A stretch of DNA of 64,000 nt, from NCBI RefSeq assembly GCF_001618145.1, contig NZ_LQNF01000005.1:165614-229613 (forward strand), given 5' to 3'. Positions 1 to 8,065 of the stretch are shown piece by piece. The DNA comes from Oceanobacillus damuensis (GTDB lineage: Bacteria; Bacillota; Bacilli; Bacillales; Amphibacillaceae). Under the pieces are notes generated by a model, which saw nothing but the letters and a program-made list of their open reading frames with translations, was not told where the DNA came from and searched no databases. Position numbers and translations under genes: made by a program. Position 1 is the first letter of the stretch; each line of letters opens with the position of its first letter.

Positions 1-634
1 AGAACCAATAATTGTCACAGGATGGTCACCTCACTATAAATTTGCCAAATATGATCTTAAGTACTTAGAAGATCCTAAAGGTATGTTTGGAGAAGAAGAA
101 CATATTACAACAATCGTACGAAAAGGCTTAAAAGATGATATGCCTAACGCCCATACGATTCTTGATAGAATCCATTTGGAACTATCCGCAATGGAATCAG
201 CCATGCTTAAAGCTCAAGAAATGAATTTTGAATATGAAAAAGTAGCCCAGCAATGGGTGGATGATAATACCGAAACAGTTGCAGAATGGACAGAAGGTGT
301 TGAGCCTGTAGACGGCACTTCTATAGAACTGGCGACAACTCAATGGGATGACGCACTTTTCACAGCTAATGTAGCTAAAATAGTATTAGAACAACAAGGG
401 TTTAATGTTACGCTTACACCAGTTGACCCGGCTATTTTATTTGAAGCAATTGCAACAGGCGATGCGGATGCTTCTCTGTCTCCATGGATGCCTGCAACTC
501 ACGGTGCTTTCTATGCAAAGTATGAAGACGATTTTGAGGACTTAGGAGCAAACCTTGAAGGTGCCAAAATAGGAGTGGTCGTACCTTCTTATATGGACAT
601 CGACTCCATTGAAGATCTGGAACCAAAAGAGTAA
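1..634 (+). CDS. Glycine betaine ABC transporter substrate-binding protein (OpuAC-like), 5' end missing, with truncated second domain
   Basis: The reading frame is open from base 2, so the gene enters from outside the window. The first part reads EPIIVTGWSPHYKFAKYDLK and runs to the EWTEGVE end typical of OpuAC-type periplasmic/lipoprotein binding proteins, which bind betaine outside the membrane for an ABC importer. After a short linker (VEPVDG) a second copy of the fold begins (TSIELATTQWDDALFTANV) with the family segments SLSPWMPATHG and GAKIGVVVPSYMDI. It stops about 105 residues in, after SIEDLEPKE. So the protein has one complete ligand domain end plus a shortened repeat of its start. 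Family assignment is firm; whether the half domain is functional is unknown. Confidence 0.85.
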   Translation, partial: EPIIVTGWSPHYKFAKYDLKYLEDPKGMFGEEEHITTIVRKGLKDDMPNAHTILDRIHLELSAMESAMLKAQEMNFEYEKVAQQWVDDNTETVAEWTEGVEPVDGTSIELATTQWDDALFTANVAKIVLEQQGFNVTLTPVDPAILFEAIATGDADASLSPWMPATHGAFYAKYEDDFEDLGANLEGAKIGVVVPSYMDIDSIEDLEPKE

Positions 635-671
635 GTACACTTAATTGAGAAAAACAAGGGTTATATAAATA

Positions 672-711
672 GACACCCCATCAGGTATCCCGGATACTTT
701 GATAGGGTGTC
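672..711. terminator. Hairpin terminator between convergent genes
   Basis: GACACCC and GGGTGTC arms, extended inward by ATCA/TGAT and a GTATCC/GGATAC core. It lies between the end of the betaine-binding gene and the end of the minus-strand gene at 733, so it may serve both. The T-run is weak on either strand. Confidence 0.55.
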
Positions 712-732
712 TTCATATGACTACAGGGAATA

Positions 733-966
733 TTAACGTAACTCTTCATACGCGAGAAGGAATTGCCGGTAACTTTCTTTTCCTAATGTCTTTGTATCAT
801 TTCTGAACAATCGTTGAAAAGTCACTTCCTTCGCTTGTTCAACAGGGCATTGCATTGTGTTCATGACTAATGTTAAATACGAAATAAAATATTCTTTCCT
901 TAGAGCACCACCATGATTAATAACCACTTTATTACCTACCTTCTTTGTAAATGAAAAAGCTATCAT
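733..966 (-). CDS. Hypothetical protein, translationally coupled to the upstream acetyltransferase
   Basis: A 77-residue protein beginning MIAFSFTKKVGNKVV. I chose this start because its ATG overlaps the TGA stop of the upstream acetyltransferase gene (ATGA overlap), the usual layout for translational coupling. A longer version with 11 more N-terminal residues is open but would run back into the acetyltransferase. There is no signal peptide or membrane segment. I do not recognise the family. The hairpin at 672-711 lies just downstream. Confidence 0.55.
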   Translation of the reverse strand: MIAFSFTKKVGNKVVINHGGALRKEYFISYLTLVMNTMQCPVEQAKEVTFQRLFRNDTKTLGKESYRQFLLAYEELR

Positions 967-1448
967 AATTTTTTCTCGAGCAGTATAACATCTCTCCATA
1001 CACCATCAAGTTGAGCAATCTTTTCCCTTCTGCCCACTTCACTGAATCCGAATTTCTTATGCATTGCCAAGCTCGCCCGATTTTCAGGAAAAATACTCGA
1101 TTGAAGGGTCCACATTCGCTGTTCTTTGCCATAGTTAATGATGGATTTCATGAGAAGTGACCCAATTCCCTTATTTTTAAAGGTAGAATCAATATATATG
1201 CTAAGTTCAGCAACCCCACGATATACATACCTGGAAGAATAGGGAGACAAGGCAACCCACCCCACTATTTTTTCATCTATACAAGCCACGAATCGCCCAT
1301 TATCCAGATGGTTCCTGTCCCAATTCTCCCAAGATGGAGCTTCCGTTTCAAAGGTCGCATTTCTTGTTTCCATCCCTTGTATATAAATATTTTTTACTGA
1401 TTCCCAGTCTTCCTTCTTTATTGTTCGAAGTCCTATTATTTCCTGCAT
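963..1448 (-). CDS. GNAT N-acetyltransferase, phosphinothricin acetyltransferase-like
   Basis: About 161 residues. The order of motifs matches the phosphinothricin (glufosinate) acetyltransferase branch of GNAT enzymes, which use acetyl-CoA to acetylate a primary amine: IRxxxxEDWxxV at the N terminus, NATFETEAPSWENWDRNH, GWVALSPYSSRxVYRGVAELSIY, the acetyl-CoA loop NKGIGSLLM, then SIFPENRASLAMHKKFGFxxVGRRE and DGVWRDVILLE. The start is uncertain: ATGs at 1484, 1457 and 1448 are in frame. I prefer 1448 because AGGA lies about 8 bases upstream and it begins just before the conserved domain. It is a cytoplasmic enzyme whose real substrate is unknown, and its stop overlaps the next gene. Confidence 0.85.
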   Translation of the reverse strand: MQEIIGLRTIKKEDWESVKNIYIQGMETRNATFETEAPSWENWDRNHLDNGRFVACIDEKIVGWVALSPYSSRYVYRGVAELSIYIDSTFKNKGIGSLLMKSIINYGKEQRMWTLQSSIFPENRASLAMHKKFGFSEVGRREKIAQLDGVWRDVILLEKKL

Positions 1449-1516
1449 CTGATTCATCCTAACAAATGATTTGGAGAAAGGCATACATTTTCGCTTCTTC
1501 TGCTTGTATTATATTC

Positions 1517-1693
1517 CTAGCCTTCTGACTTTTTAATCATCACTTGTCGAATCAACATCACAACTGCTGCTAACAACAAAACTAATATCGGTCTTTCACT
1601 TCTTTCAGTAAAGAAATAAATAAATAGACTTCCTATACATACAAGAATCAAACAAAATATTGTTACTATTATTTTTGGACTTTTCACATCCAT
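1517..1693 (-). CDS. Small two-helix membrane protein (58 aa)
   Basis: A short gene reading MDVKSPKIIVTIFCLILVC..., with two hydrophobic stretches (residues about 7-26 and 36-48) separated by the polar loop FFTERSERP and ending in KKSEG. A GGGGG run just before the ATG is the only ribosome-site candidate and is close. No homologue recognised. It lies between trpB and the acetyltransferase on the same strand and may be a separate unit. Confidence 0.5.
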   Translation of the reverse strand: MDVKSPKIIVTIFCLILVCIGSLFIYFFTERSERPILVLLLAAVVMLIRQVMIKKSEG

Positions 1694-1844
1694 CCCCCGT
1701 TTTCAAATATAAGTTGTACTAATGTCTATTTTTACCTTTCTTGCACTTAAATACTGCCAGAAAGTTTAACAACACTTCTTACAATCTTCATATATTTTAT
1801 CATAACTTTCTAATTATTCATCAGACTGATTGCAAAAAACAAAC

Positions 1845-1873
1845 CATGCCAATGGGCTTAACCCATTGGCATG
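1845..1873 (-). terminator. trpB terminator
   Basis: A perfect 12-bp stem, CATGCCAATGGG with its complement around a 5-base loop, 22 bases past the trpB stop. On the minus strand it is followed by GTTTGTTTTTT. Confidence 0.85.
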
Positions 1874-1895
1874 ATTTTATTTTGCGGGATATTTT

Positions 1896-3059
1896 CTATT
1901 TCAACATATCATACACCTGGTTAACATCCTTATCTCCTCTACCGGAAAGATTAACGATAATCACATCATCTTCAGCTAGTTCTGTTGCCAGCTTCATGGC
2001 ATGTGCGACGGCGTGAGAGCTTTCTAAAGCCGGTATGATTCCTTCTATTTTTGATAAGTCCTGAAATGCTTGCAGTGCTTCCTGGCCTGTTGCGGTTACA
2101 TATTCCCCTCTGCCAGTCGAGTTCAAATAGCTGTGTTCCGGGCCAACTCCTTGATAATCAAGTCCTGCAGCGATGGAATTCGTCGGTTTGGGATCTCCAT
2201 TTTCATCCAGCAAGGTCAATGATCGATATCCTTGGAAAACTGCTGGAATACCTTGTGAGATGGATGGTGCTTCTGCAGGCTCCACTCCGATTAATCGAAC
2301 TTCTTTATCATCGATATAGTTGGCGAAAGCACCAATTGCATTACTTCCTCCACCCGCACAGGCAACTATGGCAGTCGGCAATTTCCCTTCTTTCTCAAGA
2401 ATCTGCTTTTTCGATTCTTCACTGATAACCGATTGGAAATACTTTACCATCTCCGGATACGGATACGGCCCAACAGCAGAACCGATTAAGTAGAAGGTGT
2501 CTTCCTGATTTGCGACAAGGTCGGCAAACGCTTCATCGACAGCTTCCTTCAGTCTCCCGCGTCCTTTATTGACCGCAACCACTTCAGCACCGAGCAATTC
2601 CATCCGAAATACATTCAATGCTTGTCTTTCCGTATCCACTTTTCCCATGTAAATCGTACATGGCAGTCCTACCATCGCACTCGCTGTCGCTGTTGCAACA
2701 CCATGCTGGCCTGCACCTGTTTCCGCAATGATCCGTTTCTTGCCCATTCGTTTTGCGAGAAGAATTTGTCCAAGCGCATTATTGATTTTATGTGCCCCTG
2801 TATGGTTCAGGTCCTCCCGTTTCAGATAAATTTTTGCTCCGCCAATTTTATCCGTAAGATTTTTTGCCAACGTCAGTGGATTTTCACGCCCCACATATTC
2901 TTTTAGATAATAGCGATACTCCTCCAGAAATTTTGGATCGTCTTTATATTTATGAAATTCACTTCCGATTTTATCCAATGGACGTTTCAGTTCATCCGGC
3001 ACAAAACTGCCACCAAACTCACCAAAATACCCTTGCTCAACTACACTCTCTCTACTCAT
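1896..3059 (-). CDS. trpB: Tryptophan synthase beta chain, stand-alone copy
   Basis: 387 residues, the usual TrpB length. TrpB condenses indole with serine using PLP. Visible features are the PLP lysine in TGAHKINNA (about K91), the catalytic glutamate in AETGAGQHGVA (about E114), the phosphate-binding GGGSNAIG (about 237-244) and the C-terminal EGIIPALESSHA. A good GAGGT ribosome site precedes the ATG. No trpA or other trp gene is adjacent; neighbours are a small membrane protein and a CBS protein. The region around 165-175 (NKGRGRLKEA) and the VEPAEAPSISQG segment look divergent or shorter than in canonical trp-operon TrpB, so this may be a secondary copy that salvages free indole. I see no T-box or trp leader upstream. 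Confidence 0.9.
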   Translation of the reverse strand: MSRESVVEQGYFGEFGGSFVPDELKRPLDKIGSEFHKYKDDPKFLEEYRYYLKEYVGRENPLTLAKNLTDKIGGAKIYLKREDLNHTGAHKINNALGQILLAKRMGKKRIIAETGAGQHGVATATASAMVGLPCTIYMGKVDTERQALNVFRMELLGAEVVAVNKGRGRLKEAVDEAFADLVANQEDTFYLIGSAVGPYPYPEMVKYFQSVISEESKKQILEKEGKLPTAIVACAGGGSNAIGAFANYIDDKEVRLIGVEPAEAPSISQGIPAVFQGYRSLTLLDENGDPKPTNSIAAGLDYQGVGPEHSYLNSTGRGEYVTATGQEALQAFQDLSKIEGIIPALESSHAVAHAMKLATELAEDDVIIVNLSGRGDKDVNQVYDMLK

Positions 3060-3314
3060 AATTACCTCAGCTCCTATTTGTAAATATGAGTTCTATTATA
3101 TATGAAAAGTTAAAAAATTTAAAAGAAACTGCACTAGGTCTTTAAAACGGCTCTTCTTTTCTTGGTAAATGGGTAAATTTATGCAAAAGAAAAAAGTGTC
3201 TGCCCTTACTGTTTAAGCTTTAACACAATAGGGAACAGCCACTTTGAATGAAAACATACTGGGGAATGCCGCTTGCATCCCTGCTTATATAGTTAGAAGA
3301 TTTTTTCCAATGTC

Positions 3315-3752
3315 CTATGATTGAGGTGCAGATGGTGTTGAAATACTTGAAAGTGCCTGTTCAGCCTCATTCGCATATTGATTTTGTACAGCGAGGTCTC
3401 CCAATGCGACCATTCCTACGATCTGGCCGTTTTCGACAACCGGCAGCCGGCGGATTTGCTGTTGTGCCATTAACTGTGCAGCCTGGTGCACATCCATATC
3501 AGGTGTACCCTGAACCACTTGCTGTGCTGTCATTACTTGGGAAACTTGTGTTTGCGCGTTTTGCCCTTGTGCTGTTGTACGTAAAGTAATGTCCCGGTCG
3601 GTTATAATACCAACCATCTGTCCACTATTATTTACGACCGGGATTGCCCCAACATTGTACTGGCTCATAAGAGCAGCCGCTTCTTGAACAGATTGCGTTT
3701 CGTTAACTGTCATAACATGAGACGTCATAATATCTCTTAATGATTGTGACAT
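3315..3752 (-). CDS. Tandem CBS-domain protein
   Basis: 145 residues forming one CBS pair: domain 1 about residues 6-60 (DIMTSHVMTVNETQSV...GIITDRDITLR) and domain 2 about 70-130 (QVMTAQQVVQ...IRRLPVVENGQIVGMVALGDLA). Such pairs bind adenosine nucleotides and act as energy sensors; this one has no attached enzyme domain, like B. subtilis YhcV. The tail is Ser/Ala/Pro rich. A GGGAGG ribosome site lies 8 bases before the ATG. It stands alone and its partner is unknown. Confidence 0.85.
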   Translation of the reverse strand: MSQSLRDIMTSHVMTVNETQSVQEAAALMSQYNVGAIPVVNNSGQMVGIITDRDITLRTTAQGQNAQTQVSQVMTAQQVVQGTPDMDVHQAAQLMAQQQIRRLPVVENGQIVGMVALGDLAVQNQYANEAEQALSSISTPSAPQS

Positions 3753-3937
3753 ACATTTTACCTCCCTATTTTTGATACATTATAGGTTGGTTTATTTTTG
3801 GAAAGTTATGCATAACAGGTTTTTTACACTAATATCTCGAGGCTGTCGGAGGTTTTGGAGCGTTCGAGCTATGTGATAAAGGATGCTGCGCTTATTTTCA
3901 TTTTTCAGCATTGAGGAAGTGCGGGAGGCTCATAACC

Positions 3938-3970
3938 TTGTTATCAGAGAGGCTTCTTTATTGATAACAA
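3938..3970. promoter_or_regulatory. Inverted repeat upstream of the MFS gene, candidate operator
   Basis: TTGTTATCA at 3938-3946 is repeated inverted as TGATAACAA at 3962-3970, spacing 15, about 70 bases before the MFS start. Drug-pump genes of this class are often controlled by TetR- or MarR-type repressors at such dyads, but no regulator gene is adjacent. The operator role is inference. Confidence 0.3.
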
Positions 3971-4039
3971 TTACTGCCAGGTATATGATATATCTTATGA
4001 ATACTTCGCATTTCGTCAATTCTAATTGGGGGTAAAAAG

Positions 4040-5506
4040 ATGAGTGAATCTCTAGACAGCGCCAGTCGTCCGAAGTATGGTATCCTTGCCATTTTGATGA
4101 TTGGTGCCTTTATTTCGTTTTTAAATAATACATTATTGAACGTTGCACTGCCTTCAATTATGGTAGATTTAAACGTTACGACGGCTACTGCCCAATGGTT
4201 GAGTACAGGCTATATGTTAGTTAACGGTATCTTGATCCCGGCTACCGCCTTTCTCATACAAAAGTTTTCCGTGCGCCATTTATTTTTGGCGGCAATGCTC
4301 CTATTTTCCTTAGGGACGGTGCTGGCCGGATTTGCTCCAGTATTCGAGGTCCTGCTTGCAGGCCGCATGATTCAGGCATCCGGTTCAGCGATCATGATGC
4401 CGCTTTTAATGAATGTTATCCTTGTTAGTTTCCCTGTGGCAAAACGTGGTTCTGCCATGGGGGTGCTTGGACTGATTCTCATGTTCGCACCAGCCATCGG
4501 CCCGACGCTTTCCGGTTGGATTGTGGAGCATTATAATTGGAGAATGCTGTTCCACTTTATTGCACCAATCGCGATTGCTATTCTTCTGCTCGGCTTTTTC
4601 TTATTAAAGGATAAGAAAGATAAAGTGAACATTGATTTTGATGGTTTCTCCCTCATCTTATCCAGCATTGGCTTTGGTGGTTTGCTTTACGGATTCAGCT
4701 CCGCGGGGTCCCTTGGGTGGAGCAATCCTCAAGTTTATATTTCACTTGTTGCCGGTATTATTTCGCTGGTCTTGTTTATTCTGCGTCAGAGCAAATTAAA
4801 ACAGCCGATGCTGCATTTTGGTGTGTTCCGCTTTCCCATGTTTTCATTGGCCGCAATTCTTATGATTGTAATTAACATGGCGATGTTTTCGGGATTTATG
4901 CTATTGCCGATCTACGTACAGACAATTCTTGGAGTTTCCCCGATGGAAGCCGGATTAATGCTATTACCGGGAGCGATTGTCAGTGCATTAATGTCTCCGG
5001 TGACCGGAAGACTGTTTGATAAGTATGGCGGGAAAATCCTGGCAATTACAGGGTTGACCCTGATGATGGGAACGACTTATGCGCTTAGCAATTTAACGTT
5101 CGAAACGGGCTATTACTACTTAATGCTCGTCCATGTTATCCGGATGTTTGGGATGTCCATGGTGATGATGCCTGTGCAGACCAATGGTTTGAATCAATTG
5201 CCGGTCGAATTTTATCCGCATGGTACAGCAATGAACAATACATTGAACCAAATATCAGGCGCAATCGGTACTGCCCTGATCATTACCGTTATGGCCACTC
5301 GTGAAAAGGGCTACGCTGACAAGTTAACGGAAGCAGTAGTTGGACAGCCAACTGCTGAGGTACAACAGCAAATCGCACTGGAAGCAATGCTTGGCGGAAT
5401 CAATGATGCGTTCTTCGTGTCCACCCTTGTCATTATTGTGGCACTAATTCTAGCATTCTTTATGAAACGCGCCACCCCAGCAGACGATAAGATCCAACTT
5501 AAATAA
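4040..5506 (+). CDS. MFS multidrug efflux transporter, DHA2 (EmrB/QacA/LmrB) family
   Basis: 488 residues with about 14 hydrophobic segments, the number expected of the 14-helix DHA2 drug:proton antiporters. Family motifs include FLNNTLLNVALPSIM in helix 1, WLSTGYMLVNGILIPATAFL in helix 2, GRMIQASGSAIMMPL, the antiporter motif region APAIGPTLSGWI in helix 5 and LFDKYGGKILAITG. Best overall resemblance is to LmrB-type pumps. GGGGGTAAAAAG precedes the ATG. A copy of the dispersed repeat begins two bases after the stop. Substrate cannot be read from sequence. Confidence 0.9.
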   Translation: MSESLDSASRPKYGILAILMIGAFISFLNNTLLNVALPSIMVDLNVTTATAQWLSTGYMLVNGILIPATAFLIQKFSVRHLFLAAMLLFSLGTVLAGFAPVFEVLLAGRMIQASGSAIMMPLLMNVILVSFPVAKRGSAMGVLGLILMFAPAIGPTLSGWIVEHYNWRMLFHFIAPIAIAILLLGFFLLKDKKDKVNIDFDGFSLILSSIGFGGLLYGFSSAGSLGWSNPQVYISLVAGIISLVLFILRQSKLKQPMLHFGVFRFPMFSLAAILMIVINMAMFSGFMLLPIYVQTILGVSPMEAGLMLLPGAIVSALMSPVTGRLFDKYGGKILAITGLTLMMGTTYALSNLTFETGYYYLMLVHVIRMFGMSMVMMPVQTNGLNQLPVEFYPHGTAMNNTLNQISGAIGTALIITVMATREKGYADKLTEAVVGQPTAEVQQQIALEAMLGGINDAFFVSTLVIIVALILAFFMKRATPADDKIQLK

Positions 5507-5508
5507 TA

Positions 5509-5538
5509 GGTGCCTGTCACTTCTCGGTTTTTGTCGAA
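5509..5538 (+). repeat. Dispersed 3'-end repeat, copy 1
   Basis: GGTGCCTGTCACTTCTCGG followed by TTTTTGTCGAA. It starts 2 bases after the MFS stop codon, same orientation as the gene. No hairpin half. Confidence 0.85.
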
Positions 5539-5817
5539 TAATATTTATAGTTGTGCAGCCCGAAGAGTGCAGGCTTGTTCCGGTACCAAGTATTTCTGTT
5601 GAAAAATAAAAACAAAAAAAACCTTCCATTTTCTCTTTGATGAAAATTAAAAGACTATTTATTTACATCGGATCCGGCCTTGCTGCACTCCAGCAGAAAG
5701 TGGTTTCACACAGCAAGCCGGACTAGCCTTGTTGGTTTCGTGAAGCTGCATATGGGTAATATTACTAATGGATTCTTAATAAGCTCAAATGTATGGATTC
5801 AGACAGGAGGTTATCAA

Positions 5818-6249
5818 ATGGCAAGTGGAAAACACACTGTTCCAGTGGAACGTCCAATTGAAACGGTATGGGATTTTGTCAGCAATATCAATAATTGGGC
5901 GCCATTGGTTCCTGGCTATATAGAGCATAAGATTATAGATGACAAACAGTCCACATGGAAATTTGTCAGTGATATTGGCGTCATCAAAAGGACACTGCAT
6001 ATGAAGGTAACTATCACAAACTGGCAGGAGCCGACCAAAGTAACCTTTGACCTGAAAGGAATCAATGAAAAATTTACAGGCTCTGGTTATTTTGAAGCGG
6101 AACAAATAACGGATACCAGTACGAGCATTACGGGTTATCTTGAAATAAAACCAGGTGGCCTACTTGCACCTGCAATCAAACCGGCACTCAAATCAGTGAT
6201 ACCGAAAACGACAAAAGGGCTTACCGAAGCAATCGCCACCGAAGTCTAG
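5818..6249 (+). CDS. SRPBCC-family protein (CoxG/polyketide cyclase-like)
   Basis: 143 residues. The pattern KHTVPVERPIETVWDFVSNINNWAPLVPG at the start and a long C-terminal helix (PALKSVIPKTTKGLTEAI) fit the START/SRPBCC fold, a deep hydrophobic pocket for a lipid or other apolar ligand. The CoxG-like sub-group is suggested by the repeated attention to YFEAE...GYLEIKPGG. I place the start at 5818 because AGGAGG lies 7-8 bases upstream; an upstream extension of 46 codons is open but has no ribosome site. The ligand is unknown. A dispersed repeat begins 4 bases past the stop. Confidence 0.8.
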   Translation: MASGKHTVPVERPIETVWDFVSNINNWAPLVPGYIEHKIIDDKQSTWKFVSDIGVIKRTLHMKVTITNWQEPTKVTFDLKGINEKFTGSGYFEAEQITDTSTSITGYLEIKPGGLLAPAIKPALKSVIPKTTKGLTEAIATEV

Positions 6250-6253
6250 ATGC

Positions 6254-6322
6254 GGTGCCTGTCACTTCCCGAATTTTGTCGAAAACCGAACAGTGCCAGG
6301 CACCACCCGAATTTTGTCGAAA
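6254..6322 (+). repeat. Dispersed 3'-end repeat, copy 2 (composite)
   Basis: A full first half (GGTGCCTGTCACTTCCCG, AATTTTGTCGAA) runs into ACCGAACAGTGCCAGGCACC, where the hairpin should close. Instead it switches to a second CCCGAATTTTGTCGAA. It looks like two copies joined by deletion or recombination. It begins 4 bases after a stop codon. Confidence 0.8.
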
Positions 6323-6327
6323 GAGAA

Positions 6328-6363
6328 AGGCTGTCCAAGGGGAAGGAATTCTCCAGACAGCCT
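6328..6363. terminator. Terminator between convergent genes
   Basis: AAGGCTGTC and GACAGCCTT arms around an 18-base loop. On the minus strand it is followed by TTTCTCTTT, so it can end the gene at 6397. Confidence 0.6.
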
Positions 6364-6396
6364 TACTTCTTATTAGTATGGATGGATGGGTAATTA

Positions 6397-6837
6397 CTAT
6401 TGCGCTCTAAACTCCAGCACTTTACCTTTCTTGCTTTTAAAAATATCGTTCAACAGACTTAAAATGCATGCTCCATCTTTCGGAAAAAGATTCAGTATGT
6501 AGTCTACTCCCTCTTCATTTCCGAATATCCAACGATCCAATTCCTTATCATCATAGTCCGGATGGGTGATCTGGTAATAGATTCCGACCTTAATTGTCTC
6601 ATTAAAGAAATTGCCCCCTGTTGGATCGTAAATAAAGCATTCATCATTGTATTGATTTTTGACAACGCCAAGTCTGAGCTTTCTTATCAAATTATAATTA
6701 AGAATATGATCCTCCACTCCATACAACCTTTCGACTGCCCCCTCCTCGAAAGGTGTATTTGTAACCACATCAAACCTGTTCCACTGGTTCAGTTCTGATA
6801 AATCCACATAAAACATATTCTTTTTCTTCAAATGCAT
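6397..6837 (-). CDS. Hypothetical protein (146 aa)
   Basis: A 146-residue soluble protein with no signal peptide, beginning MHLKKKNMFYVDLSELNQW. Aromatic and acidic residues are frequent (YDPTGGNFFNETIKVGIYYQ, DDKELDRWIFGNEEGVDYIL). AAAGGAGGGG lies 7 bases upstream of the ATG, so the gene is surely translated. I do not recognise the family. It appears to be a single-gene unit with its own terminator at 6328-6363. Confidence 0.75.
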   Translation of the reverse strand: MHLKKKNMFYVDLSELNQWNRFDVVTNTPFEEGAVERLYGVEDHILNYNLIRKLRLGVVKNQYNDECFIYDPTGGNFFNETIKVGIYYQITHPDYDDKELDRWIFGNEEGVDYILNLFPKDGACILSLLNDIFKSKKGKVLEFRAQ

Positions 6838-6957
6838 TTTAGACCCCTCCTTTAGAATCTGTCTGTATATTTTAGACTATACTCAACCATAAAAAGCAGT
6901 ATAGATCAACCAAATCCTCTTTTTTAATTTTGACAAACTGATAGTTCAATATCCTAC

Positions 6958-7401
6958 TCAGGCCTCTGCAACATGTTTGACTCGTTCGACAAATTCAACA
7001 ACCACTTTATCAGATGCAAACATTAATGGGAATCTGGCAAACCATCTCAAGGGATGGTTGGTAGTCGTATATTTGAAGTAAGTTTTGTTTTCATTTAACT
7101 TTTTCATTTCATATCGGGCCGTAATTTCAAACATATCGGCAAGTGTAAAACTAATTTTAAGATTTTTATACTCTGGTTTGTTTAAATATTCCACTGTCTC
7201 CACATCATACTCCTCGATGCGTTTTCCTTCCTTATATTTTTCCCGATACACACTTCCAACCACTTTCTTTGTTATTTTCACAGGTTTACGGACAACAACT
7301 TGAGGCATAATTTGCTGCGTATTTTCCAGAGGCCCATCAAAAAAAAGCCAGACTAGTTCGATGGGTGCGTTTATTTCTAACGCTTTTGACCATTCCTTCA
7401 C
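6958..7401 (-). CDS. SRPBCC-family protein
   Basis: 147 residues starting MKEWSKALEINAPIELVWLFF, the usual first strand and helix of the SRPBCC fold, followed by TARYEMKKLNENKTYFKYTTT in the late beta strands and a C-terminal helix. The start codon is GTG with GGAGG 8 bases upstream. It probably binds a small apolar ligand. It is not closely similar to the SRPBCC protein at 5818 despite lying only 1 kb away. Function unknown. Confidence 0.75.
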   Translation of the reverse strand: MKEWSKALEINAPIELVWLFFDGPLENTQQIMPQVVVRKPVKITKKVVGSVYREKYKEGKRIEEYDVETVEYLNKPEYKNLKISFTLADMFEITARYEMKKLNENKTYFKYTTTNHPLRWFARFPLMFASDKVVVEFVERVKHVAEA

Positions 7402-7539
7402 TCGAATACCTCCATCAGGATTAGGTCTATGATAAACATATCACTATCTTTTCCCAGCCATCGTATCATTCCTTATTAATGTCATTCATTCAATCAAGAT
7501 TGTATACTAGGATTATATCAAATAAGGGAGGATTTCAAT

Positions 7540-7878
7540 ATGTTTATTGTTACGAATAGAATCAAGACTAAAAAGGGAATGGCGGCAAAAATGGCTCCAA
7601 TGTTCACCAAACCAGGCCCACTTCAGAAAATGGAAGGTTTTCATAAAGTAGAAGTATTAGTAACCCAAAATATCGAAGAATACGATGAAATGAATGTCAA
7701 TATGTATTGGGAAAATCTCGAAAACTTCACGGTCTGGAGAAACAGTGATCATTTCAGAGAGGCCCACAGTGGCAGTAAACCTGATCCGGAAAAAGAATCA
7801 CCGATTATCGGAAGTGAAATCGTTATTTCAGAAATTGCATCAACTATTAATGCTCTTCCCGAAGCTGAACAGGAATAG
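7540..7878 (+). CDS. Haem-degrading monooxygenase, IsdG-like
   Basis: 112 residues of the antibiotic-biosynthesis-monooxygenase (ABM) fold. The three residues required in IsdG/IsdI enzymes are in the right places: Asn6 (MFIVTN), Trp66 (ENFTVW) and His76 (FREAH), against N7, W67 and H77 in staphylococcal IsdG. These enzymes open haem oxidatively and release iron in the cytoplasm. GGGAGG precedes the ATG. No haem uptake genes are near, so it may serve haem turnover rather than uptake. The 15-residue C-terminal tail is acidic and alanine rich. Confidence 0.8.
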   Translation: MFIVTNRIKTKKGMAAKMAPMFTKPGPLQKMEGFHKVEVLVTQNIEEYDEMNVNMYWENLENFTVWRNSDHFREAHSGSKPDPEKESPIIGSEIVISEIASTINALPEAEQE

Positions 7879-7983
7879 GGTTAGTTGTTCCATAACCAGT
7901 ATTTCCATATCAGAAACTTTGGCAGGTGGTTTGCTGCACTGGTGAAAACAGGAAATCTTATGCCTTCCTATTCGCAAATAACC

Positions 7984-8013
7984 AAACCCCTTTCTCTTCT
8001 TGGAAGGGGTTTT
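7984..8013. terminator. Bidirectional terminator
   Basis: AAACCCCTT and AAGGGGTTTT arms between the convergent haem monooxygenase gene and the small membrane-protein gene at 8066. Confidence 0.6.
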
Positions 8014-8065
8014 AAATTGCATTAAAAGATTTCTGGCGCGTAACTAGAGATGGAGAGCACCGTTT

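Noticed and set aside
3060..3310. T-box or trp leader upstream of trpB
   Set aside because: No T-box signature (AGGGTGGNACCGCG) or tandem Trp codons are present.
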